A stretch of DNA of 64,000 nucleotides from Curvularia sp. ZM96 (GCA_022457065.1 JAJGBQ010000003.1:868001-932000), one strand, 5' to 3'; positions 35,083-46,404 are shown, counted from the first letter of the stretch. Made by a program: numbers and translations. Notes: generated by a model from the letters alone, not told the origin.

Positions 35083-36824
35083 TTATCTTTCAACCTCTTC
35101 CTGTTCCTCTGTGCTTCCTAGTCTATGCAATATCTCCTTGTCCTCTTCGCCTTCATCTCCGCCTTTGACGCCCATTTTCTCTTCCAAGGCCTTACAACGC
35201 CTTACCAAGTCACTGACATGAGCATCTCCACTGTCTTTACTCAACCCGAGCAGTGCAATTTCGAGGTTATACAGATACTCTCTGTTTTCACCACTCGGGC
35301 CCTTGCCTAGGAATCCTCAATGAGCAAAGCCAGCATTAGAAGAACATGGAAAACTCACTCTCCAAGATCTTCCTTGCCAACGCATCCGGATCCTGTGGGC
35401 CTAGAAACTGCGGGTTCTCAGGTAGTCCGATATAAACCAAGCACTTGATGTTCTCTGGCTCCGGAACCACCGACTCCGTACTCGTGACCTTGATGCCCGT
35501 CAGGAGCGATGATGAGTCATGGACATGCTCTCCCTCGGGCTCATCATGCAGGGTCGTCACATCTGCGCTGCTAACTGCAGGGTGAAATGGCGTAAACTGG
35601 ATCGAGTAGCCGTTTATCTCGCGGATATCGAGGTATTCGCGCACAGCCTGGACATGACGGGCTGGGATATGGTACGCTGCGCCCCAGACGCGCGAAGCCG
35701 AGTCATGCTTTTGTCATGTTTAGTAACGTGACGTCTACTGCTTGGGGGCCATATTGAAAAGTTTAATTATAGACGCAGAATGTATAGAAAGAGAAAAAAA
35801 ATAGAAAATTCAAAACTCACTTGGTCGTTCAGTGTCTCCCAGTGCGCTCGGTCAATCAACGTCACAACGCGCCCGGGCGCTGCGGGCGTACCTCGGTGAT
35901 CTTCACTGGAGTCCCCTCAACCGTTATCCACATGTTCTCGATGGCCATGAGTCGCTGTCGATCTTGACTACATGTACTTACCTAGCCTACACGAGTTCGA
36001 TCTGGTTAGCCCAATTTACCAAAAATGACAACAATCCGATCACCTCTCTCTCTTCCTTTTTCCTTCCTGAATCAAGACCGAATTCTACCCAAATGGCCAG
36101 AGAACAAGAGGATAGAGAGTTCAAAAATAAAAAATGAGGAAATGATGAACTTACTTGCCAAAATCTCCTCACATAGCCCTCGATGAATCCAGGAAGTCTC
36201 TGATCTGCACGGAGCGACAATTCAATTAGCTCTAGGACTTTCGAGAAACAACCAACGTAGGAAGACAGGCAAGAAGAAAAAAAGAGGACCAGAGTTAGTA
36301 GCGCAAGGAAAGTTTCTGGCGTCTACCAGAAAGCATTAAGAGCTGTGCCTTCTTTTTAAAGAAGAAGTAAGAGTGTGCATCGTGGAGAGCAAAAGAGCCA
36401 AGAAAAAAAATCCACGTGTGTGGGATGTGGTGGTGGACGTTTTGGATATGGAGATTGGGGCGGGCCGTACCGTAGTGTGGCGGTGGTTTCCAAATCAAGC
36501 TTCTGTATATAACGGGAAATAAAAAAATTCCCCCCCGTTAGTTAGCTGTTCAAAAACAAATTTTTGAGAATTCAAAATCTTCCAGAATGAAACGGGGTAG
36601 TAAAGTTATTTTGTTAAATGAAAAAAGGGAGAACTGGTTCGGGTTTCGCGAATTTTACCGCGGGTAATGCAGTTATAACATGTGTTTTTGGTGGGTTGTG
36701 CAGGAAAGGGGAAGACAGCAAGTTAAAAAAGAAAAGAAAAAGGACCGACATACCCATACCCAAAGATCCAAAAGTCATTGTTGGACCCGAATGTCTCGAT
36801 TTCTTTTTCGTGTTCGGAAGCCAT
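35083..36824 (-). CDS. ChaC-type glutathione-specific gamma-glutamylcyclotransferase, with a 5-nt microexon
   Basis: Seven exons: 36824-36754, 36502-36471, 36204-36155, 35986-35982, 35905-35821, 35707-35359 and 35306-35083; the product is 271 aa. It cleaves glutathione to 5-oxoproline and Cys-Gly in the cytosol. Conserved motifs: FGYGSLIWKPPPHY (residues 21-34), split over introns 1 and 2; DHRGTPAAPGRVVTLI; and YLDIREINGY with the expected catalytic glutamate E111. VYIGLPENPQFLGPQ and KGPSGENREYLYNL follow. The fourth exon is only five nucleotides (GCTAG). It yields FWQASEDHRGTP, which has the same spacing between FWQ and DHRGTP as yeast Gcg1 (FWQSSTDHRGTP). Introns 1-3 are long for this window (251, 266, 168 nt). 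The first ATG at 36824 gives the short hydrophilic leader typical of the family. Confidence 0.88.
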
Positions 36825-37217
36825 TTTTTCCCCTTTGCTTCTTTATTTATGTATAAGTTTCCTTAGCAATAAGGTTGAACCCGGAATTGGGGGAGGGTTA
36901 GAAAATGGGGATTTGGAGAGAAAAGAGGACAGGTAGAGAGAGAACAAATGCCGGCGCTTGCTGACGGGAATTCGGCGGGAATGGCGAGATGGAGTTAATT
37001 AGTCAGTTGGAGAAAGGCCGTGTGGGTTTGTAGTGGGGCCTCTGATGCATATGGCAGGGAAAGTGTACAGGGGAGATCAAGTCTGGGAATAATGTCCATT
37101 AAACGAGTGCGTTGTCGGTATTGGCAGTTGGTGTGTTTTTTCAAACGTCATCGTTGGTTTCGGTGGCTTGCCACGCTATGTATACATGATGTAAAGAAAA
37201 AGTACAACAGTATCTTC
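36825..37217. other. ChaC promoter / COQ6 3' flank
   Basis: 393 bp, purine-rich around 36885-36950. It must hold the ChaC promoter and the COQ6 terminator. No gene seen. Confidence 0.5.
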
Positions 37218-38757
37218 TCATGACCCGCCTGCTGCTCTGCTCATGAAAAAGCCTTTAAGCGGGCCCATGGCATCTACAGCTCTCAGTCCCAAGCTTCGTA
37301 GTCCCACAATTGGCCCCGATCCCACGCTGTAGAGTCTGTGCAGCTTGTCGCATACACCCAACATCGCATTGTTTTCGGCATACCGTTCACTGTTGTAACT
37401 CTCCAAAGCCAATGTTGAGCCAATATCCTGGCCCGTCTGTACGGCGTAGGAGATTGTTCGCACAAGTGCAGCTGCATCACCCTGGCCTTGATTAAGGCCT
37501 TGGCCTGCGAGTGGGTGTATGGTATGCGCAGCATCTCCAACTAGTGCAACTCGTTCGCCCGTGTAAGTATCTGCGTGTCGCATACGAAGTGGAAAGGACG
37601 CAACAGTACCGGCCTGAACATTGGTCACTCGCATGGGTATGGCGTGCTCGTTGACCGGTGTGTGCTTCTCTCGCCATGCAACCTCTTCTTCCTGTCCCGA
37701 TGAGAGTGTATGCAAATACTCGAGATCTGTTGGTGACAATCTGAAGCCAGCATTGACCATGGCGACAAAGTCCTGTGGTGATAGTGACTTGAGCTTGGCA
37801 GCACGCTCAGGTGTTGTGCTCCAAACAAGCGTCGACATGTTGCCAGGTAATGGCAGCATCGCAAGCGGACCAGTCGGTAAAAAGCGCTGGTACGCAATCT
37901 TGTGGTCTGGTCCGCCCCAGCCTTGCCCTTCAAGCTTCAAACTGGCCACGACTCCGTGTCTGTTGTAATCGAAGCCTCGCGACTCAATGCCTGCAAACGT
38001 CCGAACTGGACTATTTGCGCCGTCAGCGCCCACCAACAGTCTCGCGGCAAGAGATTTTCCATTTGATAATTTGAGTATCGGCCAAGACGAAAAGTCCATC
38101 TTTTCTGTATCGGTGCCCAGATCTATCGAGTCGACCTTTGTAGATGTGTAGAAATCGACGCCACCGAGTTCTTCGAGCCGGCTCAGCAGGGCAGTAACGG
38201 TGTTGACGTTCTCGATCATGTATGCAATCGTCGTCGGCTGCGCAGGATTGCGAGGCGTAAGAAGAGGTTTCGCGGTATGCCAGTCGAAGGATATGCGCGC
38301 ATCGCTCACGCCGTCCCATACTTGCATCTCCTGGTAGGGTTGCACTCGAGGCTTGTTGACGTGGTCCCACGCCCCAATTTCTACGCGACATATGTTAGAT
38401 AGTTTCATGTTTAACATCCATATGCTCATGCGCACCCTGTAGATTTCTCACAGAAGCTGGTGTGAGGGAGCTACATCTGTTGGAAAATGTCTCTAGGCTT
38501 GCGTCGTGCGCCAGTCGGCTCTTATGCAAATCCTGACCCTCGACGAGGGCGACCTTTAGCCCATTGGTAATTGGCGATGCTTTCAGGCCTGTGAGCAGAC
38601 TGAGGCCTGCCGGTCCCCCACCTACGCAGACGACATCGTAGACTTCGAGTCCATCTGCGGAGCTCGAGGCAAACCTCCGCTGAGGCTGCAGGCGCACCAA
38701 AAGTGTCGGCCTTGACGACAAGGCTCTGGGCGCTGCCAATGGTATTCGGGGCGGCAT
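37218..38757 (-). CDS. coq6: Ubiquinone biosynthesis monooxygenase COQ6
   Basis: Two exons (38757-38436, 38380-37218; intron 55 nt) give 494 aa. The Arg/Ser-rich N-terminus (MPPRIPLAAPRALSSRPTLL) fits a mitochondrial targeting peptide. The FAD-binding Rossmann motif is VVCVGGGPAGLSLL at about residues 42-55. The GD motif that contacts FAD ribose is VALVGDAAHTIHPLAGQGLN near residue 400, followed by LNQGQGDAAALV. The family is the UbiH/COQ6 flavoprotein hydroxylases. COQ6 hydroxylates the ring at C5 in coenzyme Q synthesis, as part of the mitochondrial CoQ complex on the inner membrane. Length and motif spacing match fungal COQ6 (about 480-510 aa). Confidence 0.93.
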
Positions 38758-39787
38758 TAGGAGCCTTTCAGAAGCTGCCGTAGCATGCGCGTATACAGTA
38801 CAAAGTCACGAACTTTGAATGTTAGAATGGTGGTGTCATAGCGGGCTGGCTGTTTGGCGTGTTTGCAGATCGACGCTAGGGAGATTATCTTATCGAGGGT
38901 AGGAGCCGCCAGCCGCCGCACTGTGGAACCTGGGGCCTCCAACTCTCTCCAACTTCACGCAGACTCGAGCCACATCTCACACCACCAATTGAGGCTGACG
39001 GCGCCAGTGCCACCCATACTCACGCAGTGGTCCTGTTCGGCCCGCCGAAAGCATACCATCTCGTCTAGAGGCAGCGGAAGCTCCCGTTGCAAGCTTGCAC
39101 TTTTCCTAAAGGGCCGTAGAAATGGAACAGCTCACAACCTCACTCTGGTTACTGGCAGGTTTACCGCTTCAATGGACAGGGTCGTCGTCAACAACTCTCC
39201 ACACCAAGCTGCTCTGACTTTCCCTGTCCGGATTGCCGCCTTTAGTATCCCTGACAAGTCATTCTCAAAGCCGGGAGTGACGATGTGCTCAATGGGTCAG
39301 GGTCAAAATGAAGATCGGTCAATGGCTTAACTTTCCCTATTCGGACATCGTAGCAAGGAAGCACACCCGTGGGACGCGGAAAAGCTCTTCCCCTTGAAAG
39401 TTTGTAGCGGAACTGACCCTATTGGAACCGTTCAGCTCTATGCAGGGCGCATGACTGAGGTTTAACGATTATTTCCGGATAGCTTGTCACCGCATCGGTG
39501 AGATCGTCTGCTTAGCGTAAAGGGTATTAAAGTACGTTCGTACCATCATGTTGTTGTCTGCCCTTCAGTCGCCGTCTTTCGGGCACATCCGCTGGTACAC
39601 TAGCCGCATCCACAACCATTGTACGGACTTCCTCTTACGCACCGTACCACTTCCCATTGAGCCGCTAAACCCTACCAACATGCATCTGTAATGATGTTGC
39701 ATCCTGCATCCGTGATGCTTGGAAGTTCCACTTGCTTTTTGTGCAATTTTGACTGATTCTCTCGAATTCTTCCACTCAAACCACACC
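38758..39787. other. Divergent upstream region, COQ6 / hypothetical protein
   Basis: 1.03 kb. A 158-codon plus-strand frame (38854-39330) crosses it, but it lacks motifs and starts only 97 bp from the COQ6 start, so I leave it out. CT-rich leader sequence lies just before 39788. Confidence 0.5.
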
Positions 39788-40939
39788 ATGAGCTCTCAAA
39801 CTCATCAAGATACCTCCTTAACGGAGCCATTCATGGTTGTGAGTGCCGAAGAAACCGTTTCTAATTCTGGAGCACTCCAACCGCCGCATCCTCAACACCA
39901 TTCAATGAAGCGAGACGTGTCGAAAACCTTGCTACATACTCGGAGCTACTTTGGGAAGCGTCAGAAAAAGTCACATCCTGGACCAGAGACACCCAGTGAA
40001 TGTCCTTACCCAAACATAGCCCCAAGAGACTACATGTCGCGATCATGGTCCAACATCGACAGTCCTCACCCTCTTCTTCCTACACCACTTCCCAGTCCCG
40101 CCCTTGACGATGCAGGTCATTCCCTGGAACACACGCAAAAGGCTTTGCAAGTTGGAGAGCTCGTCAACAAGCTCAATTTCCGGCTCAAACGGCTTTTTGG
40201 CAGCCGGAGAGGCTCTGCTGAGGATGGAGACATACCACTCACCTCTTCTCACCGACGGTGCTCGATAACGTCTCTCAACCTGCATGGTCCCTCCGAAGAT
40301 GCCAACCACGAGAGCAATCCGGAATATCTGATGTGGAACGGATCATGTCAGCTACCGAATGTAAGCGAGTTCTTTGACGCAAACGGCGAGATTGGCCCCA
40401 GTAATTTCTACCACACTGCTGACTGGAGTGCGTTCCAGAAAACCTTCCAGACGCAAGGCAGTTTGGCCGCACACACACGTCTGAGCAACCATGCGGCTTT
40501 CCACGGGGACGCGGATCTGGACAGGCTTGACTTGTTTCGAGGATATGGCCTGCAGGATTTCGAGTATGAAGCTCCCAAACGCAAGGACTCGTTTTTTGGC
40601 TTTGACTTTCTGAGGTCGCGGCGGTCAAGTAAGGTGGACAAGGGCAAGGGACGTATGGTAGAAGAGGAGGAAACAGCCATATCGCAGCAAGAGGAAGCAG
40701 CAGCTCTTTTGCCTAGCGTCAAGGCTTCAGTCGGAGTGACCATCTCGAGTCTTGCTGAACTTGGCGTTCTCCCTCGGGTCTCGATGGAGACGATGCCGCC
40801 TCTTTCGCCTACGGAACCAGACGACGTCCCTCAGGCCGAATTCTCCAGTCTGGAACCCAGCAGTCCGTCATGGCATCACGACTCGGCCTCTTCGACACCT
40901 CCTGATGTGGAACCAACAGGACGCGGACTGCGATGGTGA
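39788..40939 (+). CDS. Hypothetical protein, disordered, 383 aa
   Basis: A single exon begins at the ATG at 39788 (cacaccATGAGC); the open frame extends upstream to 39719 but without an ATG. I do not recognise a family. The sequence is mostly hydrophilic and Ser/Pro/His-rich, with basic patches (RLKRLFGSRRGSAEDG; LRSRRSSKVDKGKGR) that resemble phosphorylated low-complexity linkers. A more ordered central part (about residues 175-265) includes NPEYLMWNGSCQLPN and FYHTADWSAFQKTF, with aromatic residues. No signal peptide or membrane helix. Codon use and the absence of stops over 384 codons support a real gene. Confidence 0.7.
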   Translation: MSSQTHQDTSLTEPFMVVSAEETVSNSGALQPPHPQHHSMKRDVSKTLLHTRSYFGKRQKKSHPGPETPSECPYPNIAPRDYMSRSWSNIDSPHPLLPTPLPSPALDDAGHSLEHTQKALQVGELVNKLNFRLKRLFGSRRGSAEDGDIPLTSSHRRCSITSLNLHGPSEDANHESNPEYLMWNGSCQLPNVSEFFDANGEIGPSNFYHTADWSAFQKTFQTQGSLAAHTRLSNHAAFHGDADLDRLDLFRGYGLQDFEYEAPKRKDSFFGFDFLRSRRSSKVDKGKGRMVEEEETAISQQEEAAALLPSVKASVGVTISSLAELGVLPRVSMETMPPLSPTEPDDVPQAEFSSLEPSSPSWHHDSASSTPPDVEPTGRGLRW

Positions 40940-41614
40940 AGAGGAGAGGAAGGAGGCGGTAAAGAGAGACTTTGTTGCATCGACATAGTACTTCGTAGTA
41001 GCAGTAGCAGGGGTGAGCAGCGGGTGTTAATATGAAACTGACTGTTTGTGCAGAAGGAGCGGAGTTGGACTTGGCGAGAAATATAAACGAGTCATGTGCG
41101 TTGGTGTGATGTTACTCCTTTGTGGAGCGGTAAAGTCATGGTTTTAATAAGCTTTGTGCTAGATGATTCATGCGCTGATAAGGACTTGTACCCCCTGAGG
41201 ATTAGGATTGAACTGTTGTGTGCATATGCTGTTGTCCCAATTTGTTTTTATGCTCACATGGAAGCTATACCGCATAGGACTTATTAGGGGCTCATCACAA
41301 GCGGTATGCACCAACGAAAACAGACAATATTCAACCATCTTGTCAATCATTCGTATTACAACGTCGTACTGCTCTACGTTTTGATAAAAAAAATACGCTC
41401 GAGAACAAGACGACCATGCTATAAATTATAGACGAGCGGGAGAGGCCTCGCCAGGCCTCTGTGGAAAATGAGCGAGTTTGATAGATCGCTTCCCATACGG
41501 GGTATATCGAAGGCTGAAAGGAATGTTTTGAGATCCGGAACGCTATGCATGAGACTAGAGAGAAAAGATACAAGAAAAAAAGAAGCTCGAGGCACGATTA
41601 TTGTGTTACCCATT
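40940..41614. other. Convergent 3' region
   Basis: 675 bp between the hypothetical gene (+) and the GPI-anchored protein gene (-). AT-rich, with an A-run at 41386-41397. No frame with recognisable features. Confidence 0.5.
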
Positions 41615-42362
41615 TTACAAGAGGATGGCAAAGCCAAAGAAGACGCTGCCGAAGACGGCGGCGAGGCCAAGACCGGCATTGGGCATGAAGAGCGAGCCGG
41701 CACCGTTGTTGCCGTTGTTGTTGCCGCTGCTGCTGCCAGTGGGCTCGGAGCCACCGAAGCCAGTGACGGGAATGGTGTTGGAGGCAGTGCCAGATGGGGC
41801 AGCAGTGGACGACATGGTGGTAGGCAGAGAAGTGTTGCCCTTGTAGGGTTGCTGAGCACCGCAAGGATGGTCCTCACTACATTCAGGTGTTAGCAGGTCA
41901 TGTTGGGGCAGTGAAACATTTCGAAGCTTGCTTACCGGCAGGCGCTCTGGCAGCTAGCGTCGCCGCCGCAGTTGTCGACGCAGTTGTTTCCCCATTGCTG
42001 GCAGATGAAGTAGGGGAGGGTCTGGGAGTACTGGGTGATGTTGGGGGAGATGCCGTTGTCGCAGACGCAGTTGTAGGTAAGGTTGTCCGAGTCGCAGTCG
42101 TTTGACTCGGTGGACATGGAGTTGACGCCGGGTTGCTGGAGGCAGATGAGAGGGCAGGCAGCGATGTTCTGGGAGCACCAGTAATCTGGACATGGGTTAG
42201 ACTATGGTCGCAGCTAGTTTGTTTACAAAAAAAATACACACCTCTGGTGGCGGATGGGACGGTATCGGGGTCGATGGTGTATGGGTAGTTCATCTGGACG
42301 GTATCCTGAGCAGCAGAGAAGCCAGTGAAGGCGGCAATGCCGAAGACGAGAGCAGAACGCAT
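41615..42362 (-). CDS. GPI-anchored cysteine-rich cell-surface protein (DUF7707-type)
   Basis: Three exons (42362-42242, 42185-41936, 41876-41615) give 210 aa. A signal peptide (MRSALVFGIAAFTGFSAAQ) is followed by a compact domain with twelve cysteines: DYWCSQNIAACPLICLQQ, then TYNCVCDNGISPN, QTLPYFICQQWGNNCVDNC and CQSACREDHPCGAQ. The C-terminus is Ser/Thr/Gly/Asn-rich (about 150-185) and ends in a hydrophobic tail (LGLAAVFGSVFFGFAILL), the pattern of a GPI-anchor signal. It resembles the fungal proteins annotated as DUF7707; CFEM proteins have a similar overall plan but a different cysteine pattern. The product is probably displayed on the cell wall or plasma membrane. Without the introns the mature domain falls in different frames. 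Confidence 0.82.
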
Positions 42363-43095
42363 GGTGAGGGTAGTAACGGTGATGGTGGTGTTGGTGGGTG
42401 TGGCGTTACAAGCTGCGTAGTCGGAGGAAGAAGCAAGCGACGAGAATTACAACGGGTTAAATACGGTCAGCGACAGACGGCGAACGGGGCCAATGCAGCG
42501 GGCACGGATGGGACAGACAGCGAAGGTGAAGGCGGACGAGGAGGAGGCTGGAGGCACGGCATGAGTGTAGCATAATATATAGCGGGAGGGATGGCATCGA
42601 CCGTAGGCAATAAGCTAGTGGAGCTCGATATCGGAAAGTTCACGATAGGGCCCGTGCGCGCGAGTCCCCGCCCACCCTAGCAGCGCGCGGGCCGGTGATT
42701 CGAGCGGTTTTGGTGTAGAGGCGCGTGTGGCTAGAAGTTGCTGTGGGGTTGCAGGCGAGCGGGATTTGCTGCTCGGCTGGGAACAGACAAGTGTAGGGGG
42801 CGGGCGAGTCACGTCTCCAGGGTCCTCGCCTGCGCCCGACCTCAGCATGGGCGAGCCAACAGGCATGCGCACGTCAACTGTACCATCGCCATCCAAACAC
42901 GCACACTAGCTACAAAGGTGCGGCGGCCTGCCGTGCTGCTGAGTGCTGAGCAACCACGACTACTACCGCCTGGAACACCCCAACCCCTCGACGACGCGGC
43001 AGCCTCGTCTGCATTACCCCGGCCACCCCCTCTGGATCGCTCCTTTGTTTCTTTTTTCCTCTGACACGCCACCTACCCCAGCCCCGCCACAGTCG
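42363..43095. other. Divergent upstream region, GPI protein / PX protein
   Basis: 733 bp. GC-rich with several overlapping open frames (for example 42738-43064) lacking motifs. Pyrimidine-rich before the 43096 start. Confidence 0.5.
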
Positions 43096-43927
43096 ATGGA
43101 TGGAGCGGGCGACAGTAGCAGTTCGGCCGTGGTCCCGCCCTACTGGCAGCGGCACCAGCGCAGCGCCAGCTACCACAGCACCTGCTCAGCGGACAACGGC
43201 CGCCCAGCGCCCATCGGCCTCGAGGACCACACCGACGACGGCTCGGAGCAGTGCAAGGCGCTGTGGGCCAAGGGCGTGACCATTGACGATTACGTCGTCG
43301 TCAGTGGCACTGCGCCTGGCATTGGAGCTTACGTTGTCTGGAACTGTACGGTTGAGACGCTCGATGTGAGTGTGGCAGCCAATTGCGTGCCGAGCCTGCC
43401 CGTGCATGCCAGAAACACATCCGCATGCATGTGCATGGGAGTGGACCGACGAGATGCAGCCTGCTAACTAACGTGCGTGTCCAGGGAGGCCCCATGAAGA
43501 TTCGCAAGAGGTGTGTACCAAGCGGTTTGGCTTTGTTTCTTCTGCCTTGCTGACGAGGACTCGCATGCCAGATACTCCGAGTTCGAGCACCTGCATGCCA
43601 TGCTGCAGCAGACGTTCCCCCACGCCACGGGCTCGCTGCCGCAGCTGCCTCCCAAATCCGTCATCTGTGAGTCCGCGCCACCTCACCTTATCCACCCCGC
43701 TCTGATGGCGAGATCATGCAACCCGGTTGACTGACTGCCTCGGCACAGCTCGCTTCAGGCCCCGTTTTCTGGAAAAGCGGAAGCAAGGCCTGTCGTACTT
43801 TCTCAAGTTGGTCCCCGTCGTATCGATAGCATCGCCTAGCGCATATCGGCTAACTATTCTTAGCTGCGTCCTGCTCAACCCGGAATTCGCTGGCTCGCCC
43901 GTCCTCAAGGACTTTTTGTTCTCGTGA
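43096..43927 (+). CDS. PX-domain protein, YPT35-like
   Basis: Five exons (43096-43365, 43485-43510, 43572-43666, 43749-43806, 43864-43927) give 170 aa; two internal exons are only 26 and 58 nt. The first 55 residues are Ser/Asp-rich. The PX domain starts at VTIDDYVVVSG and continues through IRKRYSEFEHLHAML (R99-Y-S-E-F, the phosphoinositide-contacting arginine), the proline loop LPQLPPKSVI, and RFRPRFLEKRKQGLSYFLNC, ending VLKDFLFS. This order is that of a complete PX domain binding phosphatidylinositol 3-phosphate on endosomes or vacuoles. A small protein with a C-terminal PX domain is like yeast Ypt35, a vacuole-endosome adaptor of Vps13; orthology is likely but not proven. Confidence 0.8.
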
Positions 43928-44713
43928 TGTCACGTTCGTGTCCCACCATCGCCTTGGGGCCCTCCATTGCCATCCCAGCCTTCGACGAGGCTGGGACGTA
44001 CGCTGTGACCGCCTACTGCGTCACCGGCCCGTCCGGGTTGACCATGTTGGCTGCGCGCTGACCATGTTGACGCCGTCTCACGTGCCCGTTCAACGAAACA
44101 GCATGCTTGTATCAACTTACAAAGTACGCAGGTATGCCATGTTACCTGTAAGGAACTGCTGACAGAGTGGTTGGGTGAAAGTTGTTTGTTTCTTCTTCTT
44201 CTTTTTCTTCTTCTTCTCTCCCTTCGTCTGCACTGTACATATACACCTTGTACTTACATAGATATATACTTGCCAATGCCACGGGCCAGTCAACGGTTCA
44301 GGAAAGATTGCTGGAACTGCTAGCCACGGACTGGGACTGGGATGGCTGCCAAGTGATTGGTCGGCCAGCCTCGGTGGCGCCACCAGTTCCCCCAGCATGC
44401 GCTGCACGCTGCCTTGATATGCTGGAGCAATAGGAAAACGTGAGAAATGTTCTATGAAGCTTAATCCGACGTCTGCTCGCCCGCGTGCCGTGGCGTCTGG
44501 CGTGCAGCCGTGGGCGAGGAAGGCGGTACAGCAGCGCAAGCTCAAGCTCGCCTGCCAAAACAGCGCAGCGCGGACGAGCTCTGCGAATCGACGACCCCCT
44601 AACGGCTCGCGTTTTGCATGAACCCAGCCCGGCGCGACCCTCAATGGCACGCTCGACGATGCAAAACTGAAAAATGTCCCAGCCAGTCGCGAATGATCTC
44701 CAGCTTGCTCAAC
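43928..44713. other. Intergenic, PX gene / SAS4-domain gene
   Basis: 786 bp containing a pyrimidine tract of TTC repeats (about 44189-44220). The SAS4-domain frame is open from 44618, so the true start may lie earlier than called. Confidence 0.5.
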
Positions 44714-46404
44714 ATGGCCAACGCCGTTCGGCCTCTGCTGCGAGGCTCGACTGACCGGCAGACCAGACTCAACTTCTTGCCCGTGTCGCGCGATGACGCC
44801 CTCGCCCACGCCCACCAACACGCCCACCGCAACACCACCTCGACCGCCCCGACGGTCGCGACACGCAGAGCATCGCGCTCTAGCCCCTTGCTTGCCCTCG
44901 CAGACGACGACAAGCCCGTCCACCAGCCCGCCGACGCTCCCGCGACACGCCCGCCGCCTGACCAGTCGCCGCCCCCGTCGCCTGCTGCCCGCCCCAACAC
45001 CAGGAAGCGGCCAGCCACCCAAGTCGACCCAGACGTGCAAGACACACAACCGCCCACAAAGGTCGCCGTTACACAACCCCACGGCCATCTGGTGCGCATC
45101 CCCAGCCGCTCTTCCTTGCCCCGGTCTCTCGACGCCCACCATGTCCCTTCACCAGCGCCCTCGCCCCGACCAACCAGCGCGGGAAAGCTTACTGCCCCCA
45201 CCCCAGCAGCCTCCACAACCACCTCGTCGACAGACAAGAGGAGCCTGAGGAGCCACGACGGCGGGTCGCGTCTCAAGAGCCATTTGGCCATTTACTTTTA
45301 CAACTACGACGACATTATCGCAGGCGTGCCCAAGGAGGACGGTAATATTGGCTGCCCCCGTGTCGCGCTGAGCGCTGGCTGACGTCGCATACAGAGTTTC
45401 TTGGCCTCGACACGCCCATATACATTCTTGACGAACCCATCAAGAGCAACACTCCGGCGCCCACCACACCACAGCCCTCACGGAGCTCAGTGAGTCCGAC
45501 GCGCTCACGGAAAGTGAAGCCTGTTTCGCCAGTCTCTCCCTCGCGCCATGCCTCAGATCCGGCCATATCGCCGGCGCAATCCTCCACATCCTTCCAGGTT
45601 CTCAACTATGCCACCGTAGCCAATGCAATCCGCTACGAGGACGGCCAGGACCCCCTTGCTGATTCAGTCTACTTTACCCAACACCGTCGCGCTGAGCGGA
45701 AAGAGAAGCAGCTGCGTAATATCGAGAAAGAGCGAGCCATGCACGAGAAAGTGCAGTTGGAGCGACTACTCGATGGCCTGCAGGGCCCAGACTGGCTCAA
45801 AGTCATGGGCATAACAGGCGTCACAGATGGCGAGAGGAAAGACTGGGAGGCCAAGCGCGACTACTTCATCAGGGAAGTCGAGGCACTAGTCGACAAGTTC
45901 AGAGTATGGAAAGAAGAAGAGAAACGATTACGTGCAGACAAGGAAGCTGCGCTGGCCGCAAAGGAGGAGGACGAGGAAGGAGACGGTGAAGAGACCGAAG
46001 AATCCGACAGCGTCGTCGGCAATGGCCGAGATGCACCCCCTCCGCGGCATCAGCCCAAGGAGCCAGAGCCACCCAAACCCCGACGACCACCGCGTCCACA
46101 CGGCTTTCTGCTCCCCCTGGTCCCACCCGAGCCTGCTGCGCCCTTCCAGTCCTTCTACTCCAAGCCCCATCTCCGCGCTGCTGCACTAGGTAAGCACCGT
46201 CACGGCCGCAACGCCAGTGCTTTTGGCCAGCCCATTCCTGAGTTTCCAGAAAAAGAATTCGAACTCCCAGACGACTTTATTGACCCACAGTTTCTACGCG
46301 ACAATGCACGGCAAAGGAGGAGAAGGAAGCGCGAGAGCGGTGTTAACAACTCGAGTGCTACAACGACGTCTGCATCATCTGCATCAGCATCCAATACGCA
46401 CTAG
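44714..46404 (+). CDS. SAS4-domain protein (something-about-silencing 4)
   Basis: Two exons (44714-45341, 45395-46404; intron 53 nt) give 545 aa. The ATG at 44714 has the best context (aacATGG); in-frame ATGs at 44693 and 44618 are alternatives. The N-terminal half is Pro/Ser/Thr-rich and disordered. A segment near 195-220 (SHLAIYFYNYDDIIAGVPKE; FLGLDTPIYILDE) is ordered. The conserved domain at about 278-375 contains NYATVANAIRYEDGQDPLAD, HRRAERKEKQLRNIEKERAM and LQGPDWLKVMGI, the pattern of the SAS4 (SAS complex subunit 4) family. In yeast Sas4 is part of an H4K16 acetyltransferase complex. A Glu-rich helix and a Pro-rich segment follow, then FELPDDFIDPQFLRDNARQR and a basic, Ser-rich tail. 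A chromatin role in the nucleus is inferred from the family. Confidence 0.72.

Noticed and set aside
35906..35930. Alternative ChaC acceptor (GGTTGAG) without a microexon
   Set aside because: It keeps the frame but adds two residues at a spacing fixed in yeast Gcg1; the microexon model has better splice sites on both sides.
38854..39330. 158-codon plus-strand frame upstream of COQ6
   Set aside because: No motif, no supporting start context, and it would overlap the COQ6 promoter.
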